Assembly (NCBI GenBank): GCA_036490175.1
Contig: DASXEJ010000129.1
Span: 1 to 36,972 of the forward strand
Origin: Pirellulales bacterium
GTDB lineage: Bacteria; Planctomycetota; Planctomycetia; Pirellulales; JACPPG01
Reading direction: 5' to 3'
DNA length: 36,972 nucleotides
Shown here: in pieces, positions 1-8,032 of the stretch
Layout: every line of letters begins with the position of its first letter
How positions within the stretch are numbered: the stretch's first letter is position 1
Position numbers and translations under genes: made by a program
Notes under the pieces: generated by a model
What the model was told of the DNA's origin: nothing
Seen by the model: the letters and a program-made list of their open reading frames with translations, nothing else
The model's database searches: none

Positions 1-924
1 GTCACTCTGCGCCAGTGCCACGAGCGCCCCATAAACGATTCCCGCCACCGACAACGCCAGCAGCCAGGGCATGCAAGCGATCGCGGCATCTGGAAGCATG
101 GGCAGGCTGAAGCGGACGAACCCATAGGCGCCCACCTTGAGCAGAATGCCGGCCAACAGCACGCTTCCCGCGGTGGGTGCTTGCGTATGGGCAAGCGGCA
201 GCCAGGTGTGTAGCGGAAACAGCGGCACCTTGATGGCAAAGCCGGCAAACAGCGCCAAGAAAATCCACCACTGCAAATCGGGACGGATCGGATGACTGGC
301 CAACGCTTCGGATACGCCCGCAAACGAAAAATCGAGAACGCCAGCGGCGCCGTGATAGAAATTCCAGAGCACGATCGACAATAGCCCTAAGAACGTCAAC
401 ACGCTGCCGGCGAATGTGAACAAGAAAAACTTGACGGCGGCATAGCGCCGTTCTTCGTGGCCCCACATGCCGATCAGGAAAAACAGCGGGATCAGCGTGA
501 ACTCGAAGAAGACATAAAACATGATCAAGTCACGGGCGACGAACACGCCCAACATGCCGGTCTCCAGCAGCAGCAAAAGCGCGTAGAAGGTCGGGGCGCG
601 ATCCTCGATCGCTTCCCAACTCACTAGCACGCAGGTCAGAGTCAGTAGAGCGCTAAGGCCGAACAGCCACACGCTCAGCCCATCGAGCGCCAGTGCGAAA
701 CGAACTTCCACACCGTAAGAATCGATCCACGGGCGGTCGAAAGCGACGAGCGACTCGGCACCAAGGTCCGAGACGAAAGCGTTGAGCAGCCAGGCGGCCG
801 CCGCCAGCGTGACCAGGCTCGTGAGGAGCGCAATCCAGCGCGCGGCGTTGCGCGAGGCATCAAATACCCAAATCAGGGCGATGCCTACGAGCGGGAGCAA
901 AACAGTGGTAAGAAGTCCGTTCAC
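1..924 (-). CDS. nuoM: NADH-quinone oxidoreductase subunit M (partial, C-terminus off the left edge)
   Basis: Antiporter-like membrane subunit of complex I, one of the proton-pumping units of the membrane arm. The reading frame is open from a GTG at 922-924 to the window edge, giving 308 residues of a protein usually near 500. It begins VNGLLTTVLLPLVG and contains family blocks such as LIMFYVFFEFTLIPLFFLIG (with the conserved membrane Glu), a lysine-bearing AVKFFLFTFAGS helix and IKVPLFPLHTWLPLAHTQAP. No ATG lies near the start. The GTG follows the nuoL stop by 7 bp and has a GAGGATC ribosome-site-like stretch before it, so translation is probably coupled to nuoL. It is the last nuo gene visible; nuoN would be expected beyond the edge. 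Confidence 0.95.
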   Translation of the reverse strand, partial: MNGLLTTVLLPLVGIALIWVFDASRNAARWIALLTSLVTLAAAAWLLNAFVSDLGAESLVAFDRPWIDSYGVEVRFALALDGLSVWLFGLSALLTLTCVLVSWEAIEDRAPTFYALLLLLETGMLGVFVARDLIMFYVFFEFTLIPLFFLIGMWGHEERRYAAVKFFLFTFAGSVLTFLGLLSIVLWNFYHGAAGVLDFSFAGVSEALASHPIRPDLQWWIFLALFAGFAIKVPLFPLHTWLPLAHTQAPTAGSVLLAGILLKVGAYGFVRFSLPMLPDAAIACMPWLLALSVAGIVYGALVALAQSD

Positions 925-931
925 TCGATCC

Positions 932-3109
932 TCATCCCATCGGCCAGATAAACAACGTGCCGATCAATACCAACGTCCCGAGCACCATCACCAGCGCGTA
1001 AAACTGCACCATGCCCGACTGGAGCGATCGCAAGATCGCGCCAAACACCACGGGCACGTGCCCCATGAAGTTCACGAGTCCGTCGATCACGAATCGATCG
1101 AACCAATAGGTGGCCGCGGCCAGCAAACGGAGCGGCCAGACGATCAGCACCTCGTAGATGGCGTCAATGTAGAATTTGCCCGACGAAAGCTGGTACAGCC
1201 GCAGCCCAGCCGGGGAGCTCATCCAGCGTGTGAGTTGCTCGATCTGCTTGCGATCACCTAGATAGAAATACGCGGCCAGTCCCACGCCCGAGATCGCCAC
1301 CAATGTGCTGAAGGCCGCAAGTCCCAAATGACCGTGTCCGCCGCCATGCTCGGCCGTGGCCTGAATTCCCTCATAGGCCAGCGATGGCGTGTGCCCGAGA
1401 AAATGGACGAACGTGTGCCCCCATTCAAACACCGCGCCAACGGCCAGCGCGCAGAGGGCCAGGACCATCAACGGTATGGTCATCACCGACGGAGACTCGT
1501 GCGCATGATGACCGGCCTCGGGCGGAACGCGCTGGCGTCCGTAGAACGTCAGGAACAGACCGCGGAAGGTGTAGAACGCTGTTAGAAACGCAGTGAAGAG
1601 CGAGGCCCAAAACAGCACGGTGTACAGATTCACTCCGACCCCCGCATGGCTGCGGTCGCCGATGGCGCCGATAACGGCATCCTTGCTCCAAAAGCCCGCG
1701 AAAGGGAAGACGCCCGAAAGCGCCAGGGCCCCGAACCAGAATGTCCAGAACGTGGTGGGCAAAAGGAAGCGCAGCCCCCCAATGCGACGCATGTCGATCA
1801 CGCCCCCCATGGCGTGCATGACGCTGCCGGCCGCCAGGAACAACAAGGCCTTGAAGAAGGCATGAGTAAACAAATGAAACATGCCGGCCGAGATGCCAGC
1901 CAAGGTGCCGGCGCCCAGCCCAAGGAACATGTAGCCCAACTGGCTGATCGTGGAGTAGGCGAGCACACGTTTCAGATCTGTTTGGGTGACGGCAATCAGC
2001 GCGGCCAATAGCGCGGTGAACCCGCCGATGGCAGCCACGACTTCCTGCGATTCGGGAGCCGCGACGAACAACGGCGTACAACGGGCCACCATATAGACGC
2101 CGGCCGTGACCATCGTGGCAGCGTGAATCAAGGCACTGACCGGAGTAGGACCTTCCATCGCATCGGGTAACCACACGTGCAGCGGGAACTGGGCGCTCTT
2201 GCCGCACGCACCCGTTAACAAGCACAGACAGATCGCCAATCCCAACGTGCCACCCACGTACAATTCGGGACTTGCCAGGCGTGTCTGGCCAAGTATGCCA
2301 GCCACGGCTGCGGTTCCCTCGGCCGCGGCGGTATCGTGAAAGTTCAACGTCCCATAGGTGACCCACAACAGGAACAGGCCAATGGCAAAGCCAAAGTCCC
2401 CCACGCGATTGAGCAGGAAGGCCTTTTTGCCGGCGGCCACGGCGGCCGGCTTTTCGTACCAGAAACCGACCAGCAAGTAGCTACAAACGCCGACCGCTTC
2501 CCAGAAGACGTACAGCATCACAAAGTTGCTGACCGAGACCAGCATGGTCATCGAAAAGACGAACAGCGACACGTAGGTGAAGAATCGCCAATAACCGCGA
2601 TCGTCGTGCATGTAACCGACGGCGTACAGTGCCACCAACGACGACACGAACGTAACCATGCACAACATGATCGCCGTTAGCGGATCGGCACGCAGCGACA
2701 CGTCGACAACAAAATCGAAATCACGCCCCGAGACGTCGCTAGGGGCCGGCTGACCATCAACGTCGACTGTGGGATGCTGGTATTCGTCCCCCAGCCTGGC
2801 CCATGTCCATAACGTGTGTACGACTTCCACACCGACCGAGCCCGGCTGTGCCGGAGCCGCTGCGGCGTCTGTGACCGCCGCACTACCATGCGAGGCATCG
2901 GCGGCATGGGCCACTTCGGCCACGCGGGCCCGCACCTCGAACAACAGAAACAAACTGAGCACGAACGACGCCACGAAGGCGAAGATTGTGGGCAGATGGC
3001 TGCGCTCGCGCAATAGCGACCGCCCGAACAGAGCCGTGATCAGCGTTGATGCCAACGGCATAGCCGGGATCAGCACCATCAGCGTCTTGATGTTGTCGCC
3101 TTCAAACAT
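932..3109 (-). CDS. nuoL: NADH-quinone oxidoreductase subunit L
   Basis: Large antiporter-like membrane subunit at the distal end of the complex I membrane arm, with the long lateral helix that links the pumping subunits. The protein is 725 residues. Recognisable blocks are the FVMLYVFWEAVGVCSYLLVG helix with its key Glu, KSAQFPLHVWLPDAMEGPTPVSALIHAATMV, and the HLFTHAFFKALLFLAAGSVMH region. It is longer than the common 610-660 residues. The excess is mainly an Ala/Asp-rich insert near residues 50-115 between the first helices and His-rich loops around HHAHE and HGGGHGH. Start is the ATG at 3107-3109, 8 bp after the nuoK stop; the nuoM start follows closely, in a compact operon. Confidence 0.97.
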   Translation of the reverse strand: MFEGDNIKTLMVLIPAMPLASTLITALFGRSLLRERSHLPTIFAFVASFVLSLFLLFEVRARVAEVAHAADASHGSAAVTDAAAAPAQPGSVGVEVVHTLWTWARLGDEYQHPTVDVDGQPAPSDVSGRDFDFVVDVSLRADPLTAIMLCMVTFVSSLVALYAVGYMHDDRGYWRFFTYVSLFVFSMTMLVSVSNFVMLYVFWEAVGVCSYLLVGFWYEKPAAVAAGKKAFLLNRVGDFGFAIGLFLLWVTYGTLNFHDTAAAEGTAAVAGILGQTRLASPELYVGGTLGLAICLCLLTGACGKSAQFPLHVWLPDAMEGPTPVSALIHAATMVTAGVYMVARCTPLFVAAPESQEVVAAIGGFTALLAALIAVTQTDLKRVLAYSTISQLGYMFLGLGAGTLAGISAGMFHLFTHAFFKALLFLAAGSVMHAMGGVIDMRRIGGLRFLLPTTFWTFWFGALALSGVFPFAGFWSKDAVIGAIGDRSHAGVGVNLYTVLFWASLFTAFLTAFYTFRGLFLTFYGRQRVPPEAGHHAHESPSVMTIPLMVLALCALAVGAVFEWGHTFVHFLGHTPSLAYEGIQATAEHGGGHGHLGLAAFSTLVAISGVGLAAYFYLGDRKQIEQLTRWMSSPAGLRLYQLSSGKFYIDAIYEVLIVWPLRLLAAATYWFDRFVIDGLVNFMGHVPVVFGAILRSLQSGMVQFYALVMVLGTLVLIGTLFIWPMG

Positions 3110-3117
3110 GATCGCCT

Positions 3118-3561
3118 TTAAACATGGCTGCGGTGTACCATTTCATCCGTTGGCGCGGTCGGCTCGATGCCCGACGGAGTGAGCACCGGCCAATGCTGTT
3201 CTTCAACCTCGGCCTCGGGAAGCTGCTCGTCGACGAAGGCTTGTTGGCTCGACTCGCGCAGGTTCTGCCAGGCCGCGATATCCAAACGGCCGCTAGCATG
3301 AAATAGCATCAATACCAGGACCAGCGCAATGGCCGCCTCGCACGCGGCTACAGTAAGAATAAAGATGACGAGGATCTGCCCGCCCCAATCGTTGTGAAAG
3401 CGGCTCCAGGCGACCAGGCTAACCGAGACGCCTTGTAGCATCATTTCGACTGCCAGGAACATGACGATCATGTTGCGACGGGTGAGAAAGCCCACCAGCC
3501 CGATCGAAAACAGCATCGCGCCAACGACGAGATAGCTCTGCAACAGCTCCAACTCACCCAT
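3118..3561 (-). CDS. nuoK: NADH-quinone oxidoreductase subunit K, with C-terminal extension
   Basis: Small three-helix membrane subunit of complex I, homologous to MrpC and part of the proton path between NuoH/J and the antiporter-like subunits. The 147-residue product begins MGELELLQSYLVVGAMLFSI and carries NMIVMFLAVEMMLQGVS with the conserved membrane Glu, then a second Glu in AACEAAIALVLVLMLF. The frame is open further upstream, but the family start is the ATG at 3559-3561, which overlaps the nuoJ stop by 8 bp. NuoK is usually about 100 residues. Here about 45 acidic, Gln-rich soluble residues (from LDIAAWQNL to the end) are added after the third helix. Confidence 0.95.
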   Translation of the reverse strand: MGELELLQSYLVVGAMLFSIGLVGFLTRRNMIVMFLAVEMMLQGVSVSLVAWSRFHNDWGGQILVIFILTVAACEAAIALVLVLMLFHASGRLDIAAWQNLRESSQQAFVDEQLPEAEVEEQHWPVLTPSGIEPTAPTDEMVHRSHV

Positions 3562-4348
3562 GGCGCACCGTTCCTGTCGCCGCAGGGGCCGGTTTGCTTT
3601 GAATGGCGATAGCCACGGCGCCCACCATAGCGGCCAGCAACATAGTGCCAGCCACTTCGACAGCCACCAGATGGCGGCTGAACAGCTGCGCGCCGAGGTG
3701 ATCCATATGATGCTCGGAGAGTACCTCTTGTTGCCGCGTCGGCACATCGAGGCCCGTCACCTGGTCGACAACCCCGGCCAAGGTTTTGGTTTCAAACGTC
3801 TGGCTTGCTTCGTCCCCGCCCATGGCCACGACATGCGTCGAAAACGCGTCGGTAATGACCATCGTCAGGATACCAATCATCACCGCCCCCACGCTGGCCG
3901 ATACCAGCGCTTCCCAACTGACGCGATCGTAGTAGGCATGTCCCTCGGGCTGGGCCAGCATCAAGACAAACAAAAACGTGACCAGAATGGCGCCGGCGTA
4001 GACCACGATCGTGGCCACGCCCAAAAACTGCGCCCCTTGGAACAGAAACAATCCGGCCGTTCCCAGGAGTGTCATCGCGAACCAAATGGCACAGTAGACC
4101 GGGCTGCGGAACGTGACGGCACACGCTGCCGAGACCACGGTAATCGTGGCCAGTACCCAAAAAACGATTTCGACCGACATATTCTGATGGTCGAAACCCG
4201 GTAGGCGCGAGGCGAACAGCCCCAAGCTGACCAGTGCCAGTACCGCACCAATGAGACGCCCTCTCTGCTCGCCACGCGGCAGCAGCAGATACAAGCCCGC
4301 GGCGGCCGAGGCCGTAGCGAACAAAATCACGATTTGCGTGGGGCTCAC
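3554..4348 (-). CDS. nuoJ: NADH-quinone oxidoreductase subunit J
   Basis: Membrane subunit of complex I next to NuoH and NuoK; its third helix is known to rearrange during turnover. The product has 264 residues. Family landmarks are the PVYCAIWFAMTLLGTAGLFLF helix and the VATIVVYAGAILVTFLFVLML helix with the conserved Tyr/Gly bend. The C-terminus has an extra soluble loop (DAFSTHVVAMGG to HMDHLGAQLF) before a last helix. The start chosen is the GTG at 4346-4348: it overlaps the nuoI stop in a GTGA junction and fits the homologous N-terminus (MSPTQIVILF). A longer open frame to 4513 lies inside nuoI and is not used. Confidence 0.93.
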   Translation of the reverse strand: MSPTQIVILFATASAAAGLYLLLPRGEQRGRLIGAVLALVSLGLFASRLPGFDHQNMSVEIVFWVLATITVVSAACAVTFRSPVYCAIWFAMTLLGTAGLFLFQGAQFLGVATIVVYAGAILVTFLFVLMLAQPEGHAYYDRVSWEALVSASVGAVMIGILTMVITDAFSTHVVAMGGDEASQTFETKTLAGVVDQVTGLDVPTRQQEVLSEHHMDHLGAQLFSRHLVAVEVAGTMLLAAMVGAVAIAIQSKPAPAATGTVRHG

Positions 4349-4878
4349 AGGGTGCCTCCCACGGCGGCCGACTGCATCGGCTCGGCATCCTTGGTTTGGT
4401 CGAACACGCTGAGCAACTTTTCCTTGTCGAAGATCATTTCCTCGCGGCTGCGTCCCGTCAGATCGAACAGACTCGTCAGTTCGATCGCGTCCACCGGGCA
4501 GGCCTCTTCGCACATGCCGCAGTAGATGCAGCGCAGTTCGTCGATGGTAAAGCTTTGCGGATATTTTTCACGGTCGGGCCAAGGACTCTCCGCGGCCACG
4601 ATATCTATGCAGTGGGCCGGACAGGCTGTCGCGCAGAGGAAGCAGGCCACGCATTTCACGCGGCCGGCCTCGTCTTTGTTCAGACGATGCACGCCGCGGT
4701 AGATGAGCGGATTGCGGATGGTGGGACGAACTTCTGGGAAGTCGACCGTGATCTTCGGCGAAAACAAATGTCTGGTCGTGGTCGTCAAGCCTTGCAGGAA
4801 CAGCGGCAAGTACATCTTGCCCGCCAGCCCGAGCTGCGGCTCTTCGATCCACTTCACGGCGGGGTCGTTGGCTTTCAT
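4345..4878 (-). CDS. nuoI: NADH-quinone oxidoreductase subunit I (2x[4Fe-4S] ferredoxin-like)
   Basis: Peripheral-arm subunit carrying clusters N6a and N6b, which pass electrons from NuoG to NuoB. The 177-residue product has two clear ferredoxin motifs: C76-x2-C79-x2-C82-x3-C86-P and C117-x2-C120-x2-C123-x3-C127-P. The N-terminal part (LGLAGKMYLPLFLQGL) is the amphipathic membrane-contact helix. The ATG at 4876-4878 is preceded by AGGAG at a good distance; the open frame continues upstream to 5034 but that part is unrelated to the family. The gene lies 37 bp after nuoH and overlaps nuoJ by 4 bp. Confidence 0.96.
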   Translation of the reverse strand: MKANDPAVKWIEEPQLGLAGKMYLPLFLQGLTTTTRHLFSPKITVDFPEVRPTIRNPLIYRGVHRLNKDEAGRVKCVACFLCATACPAHCIDIVAAESPWPDREKYPQSFTIDELRCIYCGMCEEACPVDAIELTSLFDLTGRSREEMIFDKEKLLSVFDQTKDAEPMQSAAVGGTL

Positions 4879-4915
4879 GGCGTGCTCTCCTGGGCGGAGG
4901 ACGGGAGCGAGTTTC

Positions 4916-6133
4916 TCATAGTCTGTCCGCCGCCTCCAAACGTGGCCGATTGTCGGTCGACAACGGCGCGACGATACCCGCCACAAGCCAGGTGGCGATC
5001 GCAATGGCCCACAAACTGGCGTACAAGGCCGCATGGCTGCCGCCCAATAGGGCCAGGATCTGGCTGTGATATTCGACCAACACCGCCACGATCACCAGAT
5101 TGACCATCCCCAGGGGGAGCATCACCTTCCAGGCCAGCGACATCAATTGATCGAAGCGGAATCGGGGCCAGCTCCAGCGAACCAGCATGAAAAACACGAT
5201 CACGCCCATTACCTTGATCGTGAGCACGATGACCCGCAGCAACGCCGTGACCCAGGTAATGCCTTCGTCCGTGCTGCCGGTCAGACCCCATAGGTGCCAG
5301 CCGCCGAAGAACAAAATCGTGATCAAGAAGGCCGCCGTGACCATGTGCAGGAATTCGGCGATGAGATATAGGAGCAGCCGTAAACCGGAATACTCGGTGT
5401 GATAGCCGCCGATAAGTTCCTGCTCGGCCTCGGGCAGATCGAAAGGTAGCCGTGCACTTTCCGCGAACGAGGCGATAAGGAACACTAGAAAGCCCAGCGG
5501 CTGCACCAGGATGTTCCAGGTGCCGGTTGTGGCTTGCTCGCGAATGATGTCGTCCAACCGCAACGAACCTGTGGCCAGTACGACTCCCAGAATTCCCAAG
5601 CCCAGCGGCAACTCATAAGCGATCAGTTGGGCGCTCGAACGCAATCCGCCCAAGAAGCTGTACTTATTGTTGCTGGCCCAGCCCCCCAGGATCACTCCAT
5701 AGACGGCGATGCTGCCCATCGCGAAGACAAAGATCATGCCCACGTCGATCTGCGGTGCCAGGGTCAATTGCACGTTGACCGGTTCGCCCCCGATGTTGAA
5801 CGTCGGCAAAGCACTGCCGAACGGAATGACCGCAAAGGGGAGAATGGCCGCCACGAGAATTGAAATCGGCGCCAGCGTGTAGAGGAACTTATCGACGTGC
5901 GCCGGCGTGTATTCCTCTTTGAAAATGAACTTCAAACCGTCAGCCAGAGGCTGCCCCAGGCCGAACATCTTGATCTTGGTGAGCGGGATGCCGACGCGAT
6001 TCGGCCCGCGACGGTCCTGCACCCAGGCCGCGATCCAGCGCTCTAAGAGCACCAGGTACGCTGCCGCGGTCAGCAGCGTAAACAAGATCACTACGATCTT
6101 GATAATCGTGATGGTGAGATCGATCGAGGGCAT
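4916..6133 (-). CDS. nuoH: NADH-quinone oxidoreductase subunit H
   Basis: Membrane subunit that anchors the peripheral arm and forms much of the quinone chamber. The 405-residue protein shows the invariant stretches RRGPNRVGI, LADGLKFIFKEE, and the acidic loop LPFDLPEAEQELIGGYHTEYSG that couples quinone chemistry to proton movement. Eight or more hydrophobic helices are evident. It is longer than the 320-350 residues usual in proteobacteria, mainly through an added C-terminal helix and a tail ending STDNRPRLEAADRL. The start is the ATG at 6131-6133. A 144-bp spacer separates it from the nuoG stop and contains an inverted-repeat element. Confidence 0.96.
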   Translation of the reverse strand: MPSIDLTITIIKIVVILFTLLTAAAYLVLLERWIAAWVQDRRGPNRVGIPLTKIKMFGLGQPLADGLKFIFKEEYTPAHVDKFLYTLAPISILVAAILPFAVIPFGSALPTFNIGGEPVNVQLTLAPQIDVGMIFVFAMGSIAVYGVILGGWASNNKYSFLGGLRSSAQLIAYELPLGLGILGVVLATGSLRLDDIIREQATTGTWNILVQPLGFLVFLIASFAESARLPFDLPEAEQELIGGYHTEYSGLRLLLYLIAEFLHMVTAAFLITILFFGGWHLWGLTGSTDEGITWVTALLRVIVLTIKVMGVIVFFMLVRWSWPRFRFDQLMSLAWKVMLPLGMVNLVIVAVLVEYHSQILALLGGSHAALYASLWAIAIATWLVAGIVAPLSTDNRPRLEAADRL

Positions 6134-6277
6134 GGGTAAGTGGTCGGTTGTCGGTAGAAGTTAAACGGCAATCAGGCGAATGCGGAATGATAAATGATGT
6201 CTGGTGAATCAGCTAGCGCACGCAACAGAGATCTCCTCCGAGCCGAGCCCATTCGCATTCATCATTTCTTATTTCTC
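6134..6277 (-). repeat. nuoG-nuoH spacer with aatgatgaatg-type inverted words
   Basis: After the nuoG stop the minus strand reads gaaatgatgaatgcgaatg (6250-6268). Before the nuoH start it carries the complementary words catcatttatcattccgcat and cattcgc. The arm gcgaatg at 6176-6182 is exactly complementary to cattcgc at 6250-6256, and aaatgat at 6192-6198 to atcattt at 6261-6267. The words recur in other operon spacers of this window (7893-7927, 19198-19275, 22530-22589, 24125-24160). The function is unknown; an RNA stem-loop between two cistrons is the simplest reading. Confidence 0.55.
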
Positions 6278-7891
6278 TTATTTCGCGGTCGCTAGTTGAT
6301 TCAGTTTCAGGTCGACGCCGGTGTCGGGCACTTCGTCGGCAGCCACGGCGAAGTACGGAATCTCGGCCGCAATTTCATCCAGCACGCGGCGCGAGTTGTA
6401 CAGCCCGGTGCGTTCCAGCAGCCGCCAGTACAACGGGCCTTCGGCCCAGGCGCCGGTGGGCGGGCGCACCGCCCACTCGACCCGCTGCAAGCGGTCGGCA
6501 TGATTGACGTACGAACCGTCCCGCTCGGCAAAGGAACCGCCGGGAATCTGATACGTGGCTTTCTCCCACAAGGGCGTCACGAACATGTCTTGCACGACCA
6601 GCAGATCAAGATCGGCGAATCGCTCGGACGTCGCCGCGTCGATCCAGCCGGTGGGATAACCACCCGTGACCCAAGCACCGCGGATCGCGCCTTTGTCCAA
6701 CTCGGCCAGCAAGGCATCGAAGGACAAGTGCCCGCCGAAATGCTTGACGACTTCCTCGACGCCCCGGCGGTTCGGTGCCTTTTCGGCGCGAATGGTAAAG
6801 CCGTTCTTGAACGTTTCGTCCTCGCCGACGACCGGCACGCTGCCGATCGACAAAACCGCGCTCGCATCCCGTCCGCGAATGTATTTGGCCAGTAGATAGG
6901 CTTCTTCGACTGTCAAATGGGGCGAAAGCACGGCGGCCAAGCGTCCCACACCCGACAAGCGACCGGCGAGGTCTGCGGCCAGCGTGGCCCACTCAACGTT
7001 GGCGTGCACCCCGTGCTCGAGCTTACGGAGGCCGACTTGCCGCGCTTCGCTGTGCACATGGTGAAAACCATACCGCCCGTCATCGCACATCCACCATTTG
7101 TTGACGTGCGGATTCTCGCGCGGCTTAAGACGCCACACGCGGTCTTGATTCTCTTCCACCGTGATCGAACAGCCCGTCGAGCAGCCCGTGCAGACGCCGG
7201 AATGCTGTTTGAGGAACCAGACCCGCTGCTGGTAGAGAAAATCCTTGTCGCCGAGCGCGCCGACGGGGCACAGATCGACGACATTGCCCGATAGTTTGTT
7301 CTCCAGCGGAAAACCGGGCAGCACGTCGATTTCCTCATGGCTGCCACGATTGATGACCAATAGTTCGCTGGTCCCGCTGATCTCGCGGCAGAAGCGCACG
7401 CAGCAGGTACACATCACGCAGCGGTCGACGAACAACGTGACCGTGTCTCCCATATCGCGGCGGCGGCTGGTGAACGGGCGGACGTCGGCCCGGCGTTCGT
7501 TCTGTCCATGGGCGAAATGATAGTCCTGCAACCGGCACTCGCCCGCCTTGTCGCAAATGGGGCAATCAATCGGGTGATCGATCAGCAAATCCTCTTCGAC
7601 CATCGCACGGGCTTTGCGAACGGTCTCGCTATCGGTGACGAAGACGGTGCCGTCTTTGGCTGGTGTCTGACAGGCGGGCACGAGCTTGGGCATCATCGCG
7701 ATGTCGCCCGTGTCCTTGTTCTTGGTCCCCGACTCGACCAGGCACATGCGGCAGCTAGCCACCACGGTTAGCCCGGCGTGCCAGCAGTAATGCGGGATTT
7801 CGACGCCGGCGCGTTCGGCAGCCTGAATGCCATTAAGGCGTTCCTGGTCGCCAACTTCGACCGCGCGGCCATCGATGAGGACAATACCCAT
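6278..7891 (-). CDS. nuoG: NADH-quinone oxidoreductase subunit G (short form)
   Basis: Iron-sulfur subunit of the peripheral arm, relaying electrons from NuoF to NuoI. Cluster ligands are visible in order: [2Fe-2S] C36, C47, C50, C74; His-ligated [4Fe-4S] H106-x3-C110-x2-C113-x5-C119; [4Fe-4S] C158, C161, C164, C208; and an off-pathway N7-type set C234-x2-C237-x3-C241-x27-C269. Past residue 280 comes a much reduced molybdopterin-oxidoreductase-like domain with no sign of cofactor binding. At 537 residues it is well short of the 700-900 seen in many bacteria. The start is the ATG at 7889-7891, right after a repeat-word spacer. Confidence 0.95.
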   Translation of the reverse strand: MGIVLIDGRAVEVGDQERLNGIQAAERAGVEIPHYCWHAGLTVVASCRMCLVESGTKNKDTGDIAMMPKLVPACQTPAKDGTVFVTDSETVRKARAMVEEDLLIDHPIDCPICDKAGECRLQDYHFAHGQNERRADVRPFTSRRRDMGDTVTLFVDRCVMCTCCVRFCREISGTSELLVINRGSHEEIDVLPGFPLENKLSGNVVDLCPVGALGDKDFLYQQRVWFLKQHSGVCTGCSTGCSITVEENQDRVWRLKPRENPHVNKWWMCDDGRYGFHHVHSEARQVGLRKLEHGVHANVEWATLAADLAGRLSGVGRLAAVLSPHLTVEEAYLLAKYIRGRDASAVLSIGSVPVVGEDETFKNGFTIRAEKAPNRRGVEEVVKHFGGHLSFDALLAELDKGAIRGAWVTGGYPTGWIDAATSERFADLDLLVVQDMFVTPLWEKATYQIPGGSFAERDGSYVNHADRLQRVEWAVRPPTGAWAEGPLYWRLLERTGLYNSRRVLDEIAAEIPYFAVAADEVPDTGVDLKLNQLATAK

Positions 7892-8032
7892 AGAGAATGA
7901 TGAATGCTAAGTGATGAATGTTGAATGCGGAGATTCGGTAATAGAGCAAAGGGTTGCGAACATCTCGCCTTCGATTGATCGTTGCAGTGCGTGGCTATTG
8001 CGTAGTAGAACCTGTCGCTTCACTTCTTTTGT
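7892..8032 (-). repeat. nuoF-nuoG spacer with cattcatcatt words
   Basis: A 141-bp spacer without a gene. On the minus strand the last part before the nuoG ATG is built of near-repeats of one word: cattcaacattcatcactta then gcattcatcattctct (7893-7927). It matches the before-the-start arm found in the nuoG-nuoH and atpF-atpH spacers. Here the complementary after-the-stop arm is not obvious, so this copy may be partial. Confidence 0.5.

Noticed and set aside
1425..2366. Long open frame (313 codons) overlapping nuoL on the same strand
   Set aside because: It is an out-of-frame shadow of nuoL, Arg/Gly/His-rich, while the nuoL frame carries all family motifs.
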